Made by a program: the position numbers and the translations under genes | From: Gracilibacillus alcaliphilus | GTDB lineage: Bacteria; Bacillota; Bacilli; Bacillales; Amphibacillaceae | NCBI RefSeq assembly: GCF_016909015.1 | Contig: NZ_JAFBFA010000024.1 | Coordinates: 1-64,000 of the forward strand | Length of the DNA: 64,000 bases | Direction of reading: 5' to 3' | The notes under the pieces: generated by a model | Seen by the model: the letters and a program-made list of their open reading frames with translations, nothing else | What the model was told of the DNA's origin: nothing | Databases searched by the model: none | In this document: positions 34,680-44,528 of the stretch, in pieces | Layout: the number at the start of each line of letters is the position of its first letter | How positions within the stretch are numbered: the stretch's first letter is position 1

Positions 34680-35606
34680 GTGGAGGCAAATAATCAGCAG
34701 ATACGAGAACGCAAGAAAGATGTAAAAAAGGAAAAAATCACATATCATGCTATGTTAATTCCCGGTATGATATTTCTGCTTATTTTTAATTTCACGCCAA
34801 TGTTTGGCATTATTATGGCTTTTCAAGATTTCGTACCAGCAAGAGGTTTTTTTGGTTCAGAGTTTGTCGGATTGGATCATTTTAAGTATATGTTCAGCCT
34901 TCCTGATATAGGAAAGGTGTTTCGTAATACTATTGTAATTGCATTAGGGAAAATTATTTTTGGTTCATTATTGGCAATTGTATTTGCGATTTTATTAAAT
35001 GAAATTCGGTTAAAATTTCTTAAAAAATCAGTTCAGACGATTGTATATTTACCACACTTTTTGTCATGGGTTGTTTTGGCAACGGTTGTTGTCAATTTAT
35101 TTAATCTAGATGGAACCGTTAATCAGATTATGAGTTCTATAGGACTAGATAAAATCAATTTCCTCGGAAGTAATACATGGTTTCAGCCATTGTTAATCGG
35201 TTCCGATGTCTGGAAGGAATTCGGCTTTAATTCGGTTATTTATTTAGCGGCGATTGCCTCGGTTGATCCAGGGCTGCATGAAGCGGCAAGTATGGATGGA
35301 GCCAATTGGTGGAAGCGTGTTTGGCATATCACTTTGCCGGGGATGCTGCCAATCATTTTACTATTGGCTATTTTAAGCCTGCCAAGTGTTTTAGACGGCG
35401 GTTTTGATCAGGTGTATAACCTTTATTCGCCCGTTGTTTATGAAACCGGGGATACGATTGATACTTATGTCTATCGGGTGGGATTGATTGGACGTGATTA
35501 TAGTTTTGGGGCAGCTGTCGGTTTGTTTAAATCAGTGATCGGCTTGATCCTCATCCTGTCTGCCAACAATATAGCCAAGAAATATACAGACAGAAAATTA
35601 TTCTAG
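34680..35606 (+). CDS. ABC sugar permease, LplB-like
   Basis: 308 aa with six helices. The EAA loop for ATPase docking is EAASMDGANWWKRVWHITLPGM. The start is GTG with GGGAGG upstream. It pairs with the permease encoded 13 bp downstream. No ATPase gene lies in the cluster, so a shared MsmX-type ATPase encoded elsewhere is expected, as known for LplABC-like systems. Confidence 0.92.
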   Translation: MEANNQQIRERKKDVKKEKITYHAMLIPGMIFLLIFNFTPMFGIIMAFQDFVPARGFFGSEFVGLDHFKYMFSLPDIGKVFRNTIVIALGKIIFGSLLAIVFAILLNEIRLKFLKKSVQTIVYLPHFLSWVVLATVVVNLFNLDGTVNQIMSSIGLDKINFLGSNTWFQPLLIGSDVWKEFGFNSVIYLAAIASVDPGLHEAASMDGANWWKRVWHITLPGMLPIILLLAILSLPSVLDGGFDQVYNLYSPVVYETGDTIDTYVYRVGLIGRDYSFGAAVGLFKSVIGLILILSANNIAKKYTDRKLF

Positions 35607-35619
35607 GAGGGGATTCAGG

Positions 35620-36513
35620 ATGGTAGAAGGAAATACACTTTCCGGGAAACTCGGGAAATTTATCATCTATTTTATCGTTATTTCTTTGGGGTTAGTATGT
35701 CTATTACCCTTGTGGAATATCGTTGCCATATCCTTTAGCAGCGGGGAGGCAGTGGCAGCCAATTTAGTTGGACTGAAGCCGATCAACTTCTCGACAAGGG
35801 CTTACGAAATGATTATGGAGGATGCTCAGTTCTGGCGTTCTTTCGCTATATCTGTTCAGCGTGTGGTCTTAGCGCTTGCCCTTAACCTGATCTTGATTGT
35901 GTTAATGGCTTATCCATTATCTAAAACAAAGCAAAAGTTTAAGAGTAGGAATGTTTATATGAATATTATTATTTTTGCGATGTTATTTAATGGCGGTTTA
36001 ATTCCAACTTTTATTGTGATTCGCAGTCTCAATCTATTAGATACGATTTGGGTATTAGTCTTGCCGGGAGCTGTGCCGATTTTTAGTGTGATTTTGATTA
36101 TGAACTTTTTTGTCGGGGTACCGAAATCGCTGGAAGAAGCAGCTATTATTGATGGAGCCAGTCCGCTGCAAATTTTGATCAGGGTGTATATACCGGTTTC
36201 TTTACCAGCTTTGGCAACCGTAGCTTTATTTAGTATTGTAGGTGGCTGGAATGACTTTATGACAGGGCTGATTTATATGACTCAGGTCAGCAATTACCCA
36301 ATTATGACCTATATTCAATCGCTTACGATTGATATCGCGGAGTTGGTAAGGTCAGGTGCCAATAGTGACGCTCTACAAAATATTGCAGAAGTCTCTAATC
36401 GCAACTTAAACGCTGCTAAAATCGTTGTTTCTACAATTCCGTTATTGGTCATTTATCCTTTTCTGCAAAAATATTTTGTAACAGGTATTGTTGTAGGATC
36501 AGTAAAAGAGTAA
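35620..36513 (+). CDS. ABC sugar permease, LplC-like
   Basis: 297 aa, six helices, EAA loop EEAAIIDGASPLQILIRVYIPVSLPAL and an end IVVGSVKE typical of LplC/YtcP permeases. Second membrane subunit of the importer. Starts 13 bp after the first permease with AGGAGGGGA upstream. Confidence 0.92.
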   Translation: MVEGNTLSGKLGKFIIYFIVISLGLVCLLPLWNIVAISFSSGEAVAANLVGLKPINFSTRAYEMIMEDAQFWRSFAISVQRVVLALALNLILIVLMAYPLSKTKQKFKSRNVYMNIIIFAMLFNGGLIPTFIVIRSLNLLDTIWVLVLPGAVPIFSVILIMNFFVGVPKSLEEAAIIDGASPLQILIRVYIPVSLPALATVALFSIVGGWNDFMTGLIYMTQVSNYPIMTYIQSLTIDIAELVRSGANSDALQNIAEVSNRNLNAAKIVVSTIPLLVIYPFLQKYFVTGIVVGSVKE

Positions 36514-36532
36514 TAGCAAGGAGGTGTTCAGA

Positions 36533-37153
36533 GTGGCAAGCATACTAGGATTAGATGGGCCTGTCTACCGCTTTTTAATGAGAGGGGTGGAACTAGCCTT
36601 ATTGAATATATTATTTATTCTGTGCAGTGTTCCGCTGCTGACGATTGGGGCAGCTATTAGTGCCCTCTATACCGTCACATTAAAGATGGCCAGAGGAGAA
36701 GAAGGAAGTATTGTGCATGGGTTTTGGCAGGCGTTTAAAGCCAATTTTAAACAAAGTACCATCGTATGGGGAACGTTAGTTATTGTCGGTACTACCTTAG
36801 CGTTGAACTATATCTTATTACCGCTGTATACAGGACATTTGTCTGTGATTATTTTAATGGGATTAATCCTGTTCTCTGTTGTTGGTGCTGTTTATTTCGT
36901 ATTCCTTTTTCCGTATATGGCTAGGTATACATGCACGATAAAAGAGGCATGTGGGAACGTCTTAAAATTAAGCTTGGCTAACCCATATCCGACCTTATTA
37001 ATTAGCTGTCTTGTACTGGGGCCTGCTATTTTGGCACTGTTTTCGTCCTACTTCTTAGTGTTATGTTTGTATCTCTATACCTTTATCGGCTTTGCTTTAA
37101 TTGCTTATATTAGTTCATTCATGATGCGAAACTTGTTTGAAAAATATGAATAA
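36533..37153 (+). CDS. YesL-family (DUF624) membrane protein
   Basis: 206 aa from GTG 36533, with AAGGAGG 8 nt upstream; the GTG at 36524 touches the ribosome site. About five helices (LALLNILFILCSVPLLTIGAAI onward). YesL proteins occur in glycan-uptake operons beside YesMN regulators and Lpl-like permeases, with unknown function. Its stop overlaps the following gene region. Confidence 0.85.
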   Translation: MASILGLDGPVYRFLMRGVELALLNILFILCSVPLLTIGAAISALYTVTLKMARGEEGSIVHGFWQAFKANFKQSTIVWGTLVIVGTTLALNYILLPLYTGHLSVIILMGLILFSVVGAVYFVFLFPYMARYTCTIKEACGNVLKLSLANPYPTLLISCLVLGPAILALFSSYFLVLCLYLYTFIGFALIAYISSFMMRNLFEKYE

Positions 37154-37164
37154 TGGAGGTAATG

Positions 37165-39015
37165 ATGTTACACAACAAAATCAAACGTTTTACTTTATGT
37201 ATAGGCTGTTTCCTAATCGGATCTATTGTCTTATTAGGATGTAGTTCTGAAAAAGAAAGCAGGGAAGACATGAAAAAAATTCAAATTGAATTGGTTCAAA
37301 CAGATAAAGCCATGTATGATCCAGGCTCTGTGGTTAATCTGGAAATAAAAGTGAAAAACCACGAGGAAAAAATTATGCAGGATCTAACGGTACAGTTACA
37401 TCCATCGCATTTAGAGACACCATTGGAAAGTGAGACAACTAATACCTTTGATTTGGAGCCAAACGAAGAGAAAGTAGTTCAGATGGAGTGGCAGTCTCCT
37501 GAGGAGGATTTTAAAGGGTATCTCCTGGATATAGAATTAGTAGATAATCAACTTGAAACAATAGACACAAAGACAACAGCTGTTGATGTATCGTCAACTT
37601 GGACAAAATTTCCGCGTTATGGGTATGTATGGGATTTTACAGAAGGCGTTAATACAAAAGAAAAGATTGACATCCTAAAAAATAGAAATATCAATGCATT
37701 GGAGTATTATGATTGGAAATATAAACATCATCAACCGATTCCAGAAGACAGGGAGCAAGAGTCATGGCTTGACTGGTCAGGTAGACCGATCTTTGCTGAA
37801 TCGATTCGTAATTATATTCAGGATGCTCAGGAAGCTAATATGGTAAATCTGCCATACAATATGGCCTATGCCGTAGTAGATGGTTATGAGGAAGATGGCG
37901 TTAAGCAGGAATGGGCTCTTTACTATGCAGATGATAATGATAGGGGAACAGGTCATTTTCAATTTAGTATGTCTGCCACATCTTACTTATACTTTTTTGA
38001 TATGAGTAATAAAGAATGGCAGGATTATATATTTTCTCGAACAAATGAAGTGTTTGAGATGTTTGATTTCGATGGCTGGCATGCTGATACCGTCGGTGAA
38101 TGGGGCGAAATGCAAACAGAGGATGGACGTACCTTATATGTGAAAGATACGTATACCGAGTTTTTAAATCGAGCGAAAGCAGCGATGCCGGAAGATAAAT
38201 ATCTAGTCTTTAATCCAGTTGGTGCACAAGGAATAGAAAATGTTAATGTCAGTGATGTGGATGTACTTTATACAGAAATCTGGCCATGGGATCGAGATCT
38301 CGATGGGGAGCTGTATGATGATTATTATTCATTGAAAAAAGTAATTGATGTTTCCAGAGAACAAAGCGGTGGTAAGTCCTTAGTGATTCCTGCCTATATG
38401 AGCTATGACTATGGAGAATTAAACTCTGGATCTGCCTTTAATACGGCAGCTGTCATGTTAACCGATGTTACCACATATGCTGCAGGTGGGTCACGTATGG
38501 AACTGGGAGATGGGAACAATATGTTAAGTAATGAATATTTTCCCGCTCAACATCTGTTTATGGATGAAGAGCTTCAAGTAAGAATCGATCAATTATATGA
38601 TTTTATTGTTATTTATGAGAATCTGCTAAGAGACGGGCAGGAAAATATAGAGAACGTAATTGATATAGCAGACTATAATCATTCGGCCAATGGAGATCCG
38701 GACAGCATTTGGACGTATGCCAAAGAAGATGAAGATTATGAAATCGTTCATATGATCAATCTACTGGGCGTAAGTGACAATGATTGGCGTGCAAATGAAG
38801 GGAAGAAAGAAACCCCGACTGTCATTGAGGATTATGAGGTTAAATATTATTTCAATGACGAAATTGAATCTGTATGGCTTGCCTCACCAGATAGGAATCA
38901 GAACCGCAGTATCGAACTTCCTGTGGAGACAGGAACAGATGAAAATGGAGACTATGTGCTTCTGGAAATCCCTTCACTTGAATATTGGAATATGCTCTAC
39001 ATGAAAAAGAAATAA
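37165..39015 (+). CDS. GH66-family lipoprotein (dextranase / cycloisomaltooligosaccharide-type)
   Basis: 616 aa from ATG 37165 with GGAGGT upstream. Lipobox LLGC (acylated C26). Then an Ig-like domain (about 35-145), a GH66 barrel (about 155-520) and a C-terminal beta domain. Predicted nucleophile D308 in DGWHADTVGE and acid/base E371 in YTEIWPW; these two motifs and their 63-residue spacing fit GH66 enzymes, which cut or transfer alpha-1,6-glucans. No CBM35 insert as in cyclising enzymes, so an endo-dextranase is more likely. It is tethered to the outer membrane face, feeding the adjacent importer. A 101-bp copy of its 3' part recurs at 44516. Confidence 0.85.
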   Translation: MLHNKIKRFTLCIGCFLIGSIVLLGCSSEKESREDMKKIQIELVQTDKAMYDPGSVVNLEIKVKNHEEKIMQDLTVQLHPSHLETPLESETTNTFDLEPNEEKVVQMEWQSPEEDFKGYLLDIELVDNQLETIDTKTTAVDVSSTWTKFPRYGYVWDFTEGVNTKEKIDILKNRNINALEYYDWKYKHHQPIPEDREQESWLDWSGRPIFAESIRNYIQDAQEANMVNLPYNMAYAVVDGYEEDGVKQEWALYYADDNDRGTGHFQFSMSATSYLYFFDMSNKEWQDYIFSRTNEVFEMFDFDGWHADTVGEWGEMQTEDGRTLYVKDTYTEFLNRAKAAMPEDKYLVFNPVGAQGIENVNVSDVDVLYTEIWPWDRDLDGELYDDYYSLKKVIDVSREQSGGKSLVIPAYMSYDYGELNSGSAFNTAAVMLTDVTTYAAGGSRMELGDGNNMLSNEYFPAQHLFMDEELQVRIDQLYDFIVIYENLLRDGQENIENVIDIADYNHSANGDPDSIWTYAKEDEDYEIVHMINLLGVSDNDWRANEGKKETPTVIEDYEVKYYFNDEIESVWLASPDRNQNRSIELPVETGTDENGDYVLLEIPSLEYWNMLYMKKK

Positions 39016-39027
39016 GGAGGAAAAAAC

Positions 39028-40092
39028 ATGATTAAAAATGGGGTTATAACTGTTGGGTTAATCGGACTTGGGGGGATGGCAAATGCTCATCGCCGAATGA
39101 TTTCTGAATTAGAACAACTACAATTGGGTGCTCTTTGTGATGTGAATGAAGATCTTTTGAATAAAATTGGAGAAGAAGAAGGGGTTAGAGCAGAAAAGCG
39201 CTTTAATGATATGGAAGCTTTAATTGCAGATCCCGATGTTGATGTTGTCATTTCCATCGTCCCTAATCATATCCATGCCAAGGTATTAGAATTATGTATT
39301 CAGTATCAAAAAGCAATTATGGCTGAGAAGCCATTTACATTAAATTTTGCAGAAGCCGAGGAATTGGCTGCTTTATATGAAAAACAGCCAATTCCATGTA
39401 TGGTTGGATTCTCCTATCGTTATATACCATCATTTCGTTATGCAAAGCAGCTAATAGATGAAAATAAAATTGGTGCCGTTCGCCATATGGATGTTCGTTA
39501 TCTGCAATCATTTGGTGCACCTCTATTTGAAGTACCGTATGCTTGGCGTTTTAATAAAGCAGTTACAGGTACTGGGGCACTAGGAGATTTAGGTGCCCAT
39601 ATGATCGATAGTGCTAGATTCTTTGTTGGTGAATTTCAATCCGTATCAGCGCTAATGGAAACATTTGTCCAGAAACGAAGAGATCCAAACAGTGGGGAAA
39701 TGAAGGAAGTTGATGTTGATGATTATACTTGTTTTCAAGCAGTACTTGAAAACAATGTCATTGGAAACTTTGTCACAACAAGAAATGCAGTAGGATCAGG
39801 AAACCAGCATGAAGTAACAATTTACGGTGATTATGGTACGATTCATGTCAATTGTGAACGTCCAAATGAAATTGACATTTGTATTAAAGATGAAACAGAT
39901 CATAAACCTGTTTTTAAAACAAATAAAGTGCCTGAAAATTATAAAAGGCAGCAACTGCAGGATTTTGCTGATTTAGTTACAAATAATCCACAAGAAGGAA
40001 TGCCAACTTTTAATGATGGCTATCAAAATCAAAAAGTGCTTGAGCGAATCATTCAGTCTGCGGAAACTGGTCAAACTGTAAAAGTTGAATAA
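39028..40092 (+). CDS. Gfo/Idh/MocA-family NAD(P)-dependent dehydrogenase 1
   Basis: 354 aa. N-terminal Rossmann fold (VGLIGLGGMANAHRRM), the EKP motif (MAEKPFT) and the C-terminal domain motif GALGDLGAHMIDSARFFVGE, with D and H placed for catalysis. These enzymes oxidise sugar hydroxyls, including C3 of glucosides. It follows the GH66 gene by 12 bp, so it belongs to the same operon. Substrate is probably an imported glucan fragment; inference from context. Confidence 0.88.
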   Translation: MIKNGVITVGLIGLGGMANAHRRMISELEQLQLGALCDVNEDLLNKIGEEEGVRAEKRFNDMEALIADPDVDVVISIVPNHIHAKVLELCIQYQKAIMAEKPFTLNFAEAEELAALYEKQPIPCMVGFSYRYIPSFRYAKQLIDENKIGAVRHMDVRYLQSFGAPLFEVPYAWRFNKAVTGTGALGDLGAHMIDSARFFVGEFQSVSALMETFVQKRRDPNSGEMKEVDVDDYTCFQAVLENNVIGNFVTTRNAVGSGNQHEVTIYGDYGTIHVNCERPNEIDICIKDETDHKPVFKTNKVPENYKRQQLQDFADLVTNNPQEGMPTFNDGYQNQKVLERIIQSAETGQTVKVE

Positions 40093-40122
40093 TAGTTCTA
40101 TGTCAGGTCAGAGGAGGATTTT

Positions 40123-41256
40123 ATGAAAGCAAGTAAAGTAAATATTGGGATAGTAGGAGCAGGTTCATTTGCAGATCTATGGTATTTACCTATATTAAAA
40201 ATGCATCCAGCGGTTCAGTTACAAGCCATTTGTAGTCCGAGTGGTGTAAATGCTGTGAAACTAGCACAAAAATATGATGTTCTCTCAACCTACGATTCTT
40301 ATGATGAAATGATCGATAGAGAACATCTGGATGGCATTTGTATCGTTACGCCTAATCATTCACACCATGAAATTGCAATCGAGGCATGTAAACGTGGTAT
40401 TCATGTGATCTGTGAAAAACCACTAGCAATGAATCACGAGGAGGCCCGTTCCATGCTTGAAGCTGCTGAAGAAAATGAGATTGTTCACGGCGTAAATTTC
40501 ACCTACCGCGAAAATCCTGCAGTAAAAAAGCTGAAAGAACTTTTGAAGGATGAATTTATTGGGGAGCTATATGAAGGAAACTTTCAGTACACAGGAGCAT
40601 ATGGACTATCCGGTCCTCCTGGATGGAGAGGAACAAAATCTAAAGGAGGGATCGGCGGGGTTCTTGCTGATTTAGGATCTCACTTAATTGATCTTGTTCA
40701 ATATGTATTAGGTGAAGAAGTGAGTCGGGTAACATCATCATTGTCTTTCTTACATGAAGGGAAATTAAAAACGATACATGAAATGGAAAGTCATGATCAA
40801 TCAGCAGATTCCGTTTCTTTTCATGGGATCTTTCCTTCCGGTATACATGGTTCGTTTTACACAAGTTGGATTACTCCTCAAGGAAACAGAAATCAAACAA
40901 TTGAATTGTCATTTAGCGGAAGTAAGGGAGCAATACAGTTATTCTCGAGTGGATTAGGAATACAGTTAAAATATGCTCATGGAAGAGAGTCATGGAAAGA
41001 CTATCCTTTGGAGTGTGCAACAAAATGGGCAGACTCGAATGAGCCAAATGAAGCTAACTTTAGGCCGTGGCGCTTAACCAATCGAAATGAAATATGGAAA
41101 TGGACAGATTTGATTTTAGAAAATAAAGCGAGTGGAAGAGTATCTTTAACGAGCATTCCTAATTTTAAAGATGGGTATTCTGTTCAACAAGTAATCGATG
41201 CGGTAATTCTATCAGCTGAACATAAAAGAGAAGTGTTAGTAGAAATAATGACATAG
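40123..41256 (+). CDS. Gfo/Idh/MocA-family dehydrogenase 2
   Basis: 377 aa, same fold as its neighbour but quite different sequence: IGIVGAGSFADLWYLPIL (nucleotide binding), CEKPLAM, ADLGSHLIDLVQYVLGE. Two such enzymes side by side can carry out an oxidation and a later reduction, as in 3-keto-sugar pathways. Ribosome site GAGGAGG. Starts 30 bp after gene 1. Confidence 0.88.
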   Translation: MKASKVNIGIVGAGSFADLWYLPILKMHPAVQLQAICSPSGVNAVKLAQKYDVLSTYDSYDEMIDREHLDGICIVTPNHSHHEIAIEACKRGIHVICEKPLAMNHEEARSMLEAAEENEIVHGVNFTYRENPAVKKLKELLKDEFIGELYEGNFQYTGAYGLSGPPGWRGTKSKGGIGGVLADLGSHLIDLVQYVLGEEVSRVTSSLSFLHEGKLKTIHEMESHDQSADSVSFHGIFPSGIHGSFYTSWITPQGNRNQTIELSFSGSKGAIQLFSSGLGIQLKYAHGRESWKDYPLECATKWADSNEPNEANFRPWRLTNRNEIWKWTDLILENKASGRVSLTSIPNFKDGYSVQQVIDAVILSAEHKREVLVEIMT

Positions 41257-41312
41257 GCGAACAACGAATCAATGTCTAGTATGTTTTTATATTAAAAAGT
41301 GGAGGGATAAAG

Positions 41313-42032
41313 ATGATAAATATAACAATATGGAATGAAAATAGACATGAAAAAATAAACCCTGAAGTACAAAAAGTTTATCCTGAAGGGATACACAATG
41401 CACTTGCAGCGTTTTTAAAAGGAGAATTTACGGTGCGAACAGCAACTCTCGATGACCCTGAACATGGATTAACAGATGAAATCTTAGATCATACCGATGT
41501 ACTCATCTGGTGGGGACATATGGCACATGAGGAGGTTAATGATCAGATTGTTGAAAAAGTGAAAGAAAGAGTTCTAGATGGAATGGGATTTATCCCTTTA
41601 CATTCAGCACATAATTCCAAAATCTTTAAAGTTCTAATGGGAACGAGAACAGGGCAATTAAAATGGCGTGAAGCTGATGATAAAGAAAGGCTGTGGGTGA
41701 TCGAAGCTGGCCACCCAATTACGGAGGGAATTCCAGAAGTCATTGAACTGGAGAAGGAAGAGATGTATGGAGAACGATTTGATATACCTCAGCCAGAAGA
41801 ACTTCTCTTTATTAGCTGGTTTACTGGAGGAGAAGTATTCCGGAGTGGATGTACCTATAAGCGTGGAAAGGGGAGAATTTTCTACTTCCGGCCAGGTCAT
41901 GAAACATATCCAACATATTACCATAAAGACATTCAGAAGGTCATTTGTAATGCTGTAAACTGGGTGTCGCCTACTCTTAATAGTCCTGATTTGAAATTAG
42001 GAAATGTCCAACCGTTGGAGATTAAGAATTAA
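41313..42032 (+). CDS. ThuA-like protein
   Basis: 239 aa class-I-glutamine-amidotransferase-like fold of the ThuA family: LIWWGHMAHEEVND, GFIPLHSAHNSKIFK, GHPITEGIPE, RIFYFRPGHETYPTYY. ThuA proteins accompany Gfo/Idh dehydrogenases in disaccharide degradation through 3-keto-sugars (trehalose utilisation thuAB). The supposed nucleophile Cys is absent in the family. It is in the cluster order expected for that route. A terminator follows at 42105. Confidence 0.88.
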   Translation: MINITIWNENRHEKINPEVQKVYPEGIHNALAAFLKGEFTVRTATLDDPEHGLTDEILDHTDVLIWWGHMAHEEVNDQIVEKVKERVLDGMGFIPLHSAHNSKIFKVLMGTRTGQLKWREADDKERLWVIEAGHPITEGIPEVIELEKEEMYGERFDIPQPEELLFISWFTGGEVFRSGCTYKRGKGRIFYFRPGHETYPTYYHKDIQKVICNAVNWVSPTLNSPDLKLGNVQPLEIKN

Positions 42033-42104
42033 TCATTTGTTTAGTCGGAAACGAATACATGGAGACTTAGATTTCTAAGTAACCACTGTAATTAATAATA
42101 AGTT

Positions 42105-42150
42105 GAGACTGTTGAGTACTCCTAAGTATTTCTCAGCAGTCTCTTTATAT
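42105..42150 (+). terminator. Terminator after the ThuA-like gene
   Basis: GAGACTGTTGAG pairs with CTCAGCAGTCTC, interrupted by a bulge and a 15-nt loop, followed by TTTATATA. Confidence 0.7.
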
Positions 42151-42218
42151 AGTAGGGTAAAAAATTTAAAAAATATATTAGAACGCATGGATTTAAGAAC
42201 TATAGGAGAGCACATACC

Positions 42219-43586
42219 ATGGAGAAAATAAATACAGCAAACCTGTCTTTATATACAATAACTTGGCCCATTTTTATTGAAATGGCACTACAAATGCTGT
42301 TGCGAACAACAGATATATTTATGTTAAGTAAAGTTTCGGATGAAGCGGTAGCAGCTGTGGGTGTTGCAAATCAAATTATTATGTTTGCCGTCATAACTTT
42401 CCAATTTGTTGCGATGGGTTCTGCAGTAGTTGTTTCCCAGTACCTTGGAGCTAAGAGGACAAAGAAAACGGGAAGGATTATCGGAACAGCTCTTGGACTC
42501 AATTTATTATTTGGACTATTCGTAAGCAGCATTGTTATCATATTCAATAAACCTCTTTTAGGAATTTTTAATCTCGATGCCGAATTGTATGAGATGGCTC
42601 AAACCTATTTATATATCACTGGCGGAGCACTGGTTTTACAGGCACTGTTCACCGTAACAGTAGCGATTATCCAATCATATGGTGATACCAAACGAACGAT
42701 GTTGGTAACACTTGGAATGAATCTATGTAATATTATTGGGAATTATCTGGTCATATTCGGTCCGTTTGGATTTCCAAAGCTTGGTGTAACGGGAGTAGCT
42801 ATTGTAACTGTTGTTAGTCAAATGGCAGGACTAATTGTTATTTTGCCGATCCTTCGAAAAGGTGCAGGTGCTCATATGGAACTAAGAAATATAGTCTTTT
42901 GGCAACGTAGTCATGTCTTTAACATACTAAAAATTGGAGTTCCATCTGCTGCAGTTTCTTTATCCTACAATGCTAATCAACTTGTTATAACAGTTTTTAT
43001 CTCATCGCTTGGTGCCATGATGCTGACAACATATATCTATACAAAGAATTTAATGCTTATTGTGATGATAATGGGGCTTTCTCTGGCTAGGGGGATGCAG
43101 ATTATTGTCGGGCATTTAGTGGGAGGCGGAGAGCAAAAGAAAGCTTATAAGAGAGTGCTCCAAACTTTGCTTAGGAGTATATTTATCACGTTAGCAGCAG
43201 TTTTACTTCTGAGTTTGTTTCGTGAACCACTCATTAAACTTTTTACGACATCTCCTGAGATTATCAAGGTCGCTTCTATTTTACTCCTTCTTGGGTTTGG
43301 CTTAGAGCCAGCAAGAAATTTTAATGTCATTTTAGAAAGATCACTTCAAGCTGCAGGCGATGCGCGCTTTGCTATGAACTCTTCTGTTTTAATTATGTGG
43401 CTGTTTAGTGTACCTCTTACTTATTTTTTGGGGATTCATATGGAATATGGGTTATTCGGAATTTTTGCCGCTTTTATTATTGATGAATGGGTGAGAGGAT
43501 TGGTTCTATTTTTTCGTTGGAGAAGTAAAAAATGGAAAGGAAAAATACTTATTCAACCTAAAGATGAGAAGGTGTCTGTAGGATAG
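42219..43586 (+). CDS. MATE-family efflux transporter
   Basis: 455 aa, twelve helices in two similar halves (ITWPIFIEMALQMLLRTTDIFMLS opening each MATE bundle; VSQYLGAKRTKKTGR loop). MATE carriers export cationic or aromatic compounds against Na+ or H+. It sits between the ThuA and isomerase genes; a role in the sugar pathway is not obvious, and it has its own ribosome site (AGGAGAG). Confidence 0.9.
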   Translation: MEKINTANLSLYTITWPIFIEMALQMLLRTTDIFMLSKVSDEAVAAVGVANQIIMFAVITFQFVAMGSAVVVSQYLGAKRTKKTGRIIGTALGLNLLFGLFVSSIVIIFNKPLLGIFNLDAELYEMAQTYLYITGGALVLQALFTVTVAIIQSYGDTKRTMLVTLGMNLCNIIGNYLVIFGPFGFPKLGVTGVAIVTVVSQMAGLIVILPILRKGAGAHMELRNIVFWQRSHVFNILKIGVPSAAVSLSYNANQLVITVFISSLGAMMLTTYIYTKNLMLIVMIMGLSLARGMQIIVGHLVGGGEQKKAYKRVLQTLLRSIFITLAAVLLLSLFREPLIKLFTTSPEIIKVASILLLLGFGLEPARNFNVILERSLQAAGDARFAMNSSVLIMWLFSVPLTYFLGIHMEYGLFGIFAAFIIDEWVRGLVLFFRWRSKKWKGKILIQPKDEKVSVG

Positions 43587-43688
43587 ATAAAATAACGAAG
43601 GGAATTTCACTAAATGAAAATAAGAAGTCATGAATGATTTGAAGTTTATCGGAAGTCAAATTTAATGAATTTAGAAAGGATGAGTGAT

Positions 43689-44528
43689 ATGTGTTCTTAT
43701 AAAATCGCCTTAAATACATCAACACTAAAGCCATTTGACCTTACTATTAAAGAGCAAATTTACATAGCCCAAAAAGCAGGTTATGACGGAATTGAATTGT
43801 GGGTAAAGGATATTGAGGACTATATTCAGAAGGGAGGGACGGTAAAGGAACTAAAAAAATATATCGATGATACAGGAATATCATTCGTCAATGCAATTGC
43901 CTTTTTTAAATGGTCAGACGAAGATGAAACGATTCGTAAACAAGCATTCATCCAAGCTGAACAAGAAATGCAATTACTTGTTGAATTAGGCTGTCAGGCC
44001 ATTGCAGCTCCACCCTTTGGAAATGTAAAGGAAGTATCTCTTCCAACGATGGCACATCATTTTTCACAGTTAACAGAGCTTGCACGTGGTATAGGAATTG
44101 AACCTTACTTAGAATTTTGGGGTAAAGCCAAAAAACTATCGAAACTGAGCGAAGCTATGTATGTTGTACTAGAAAGCGGTGCACATGATGTTAAAATATT
44201 AATAGACCCTTTCCATATGTACACAGGTGGAAGTAGTTTGGATGATTTGAAATACCTAAATGCTAATTCTATCGGAATTGTACACGTGAATGATTACCCA
44301 TCGTTACCTACAAGAGAAGAAATAACTGATCAAGACCGTTTATTTCCTGGTGATGGCATTTTTCACACAGAAGAATTCTCAAAGCTGCTTACTCAAATAG
44401 GTTACAATGGTTATTTATCACTTGAACTATTTACTAAAAATTATAGAGGAAAGAGTGCTTTAGATGTTGCTGCATATGGTTTGAAAAAGATAGAAGGCAC
44501 ATATGGTCAATCTATTGGGCGTAAGTGA
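43689..44528 (+). CDS. Sugar isomerase/epimerase-like TIM-barrel protein
   Basis: 279 aa from ATG 43689 (AGAAAGGA 9 nt upstream; earlier ATGs at 43665 and 43680 have no site). AP-endonuclease-2/xylose-isomerase-like barrel: GYDGIELWV, PYLEFWGK, ILIDPFHMY, GIVHVNDYPS, LSLELF supply the metal-binding Glu/Asp/His set. This superfamily includes IolE/IolI-like enzymes and 3-keto-glycoside-processing enzymes. Its last codons (about IGRK-stop) come from the duplicated GH66 fragment that begins at 44516, so the native C-terminus may have been lost. Confidence 0.85.
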   Translation: MCSYKIALNTSTLKPFDLTIKEQIYIAQKAGYDGIELWVKDIEDYIQKGGTVKELKKYIDDTGISFVNAIAFFKWSDEDETIRKQAFIQAEQEMQLLVELGCQAIAAPPFGNVKEVSLPTMAHHFSQLTELARGIGIEPYLEFWGKAKKLSKLSEAMYVVLESGAHDVKILIDPFHMYTGGSSLDDLKYLNANSIGIVHVNDYPSLPTREEITDQDRLFPGDGIFHTEEFSKLLTQIGYNGYLSLELFTKNYRGKSALDVAAYGLKKIEGTYGQSIGRK

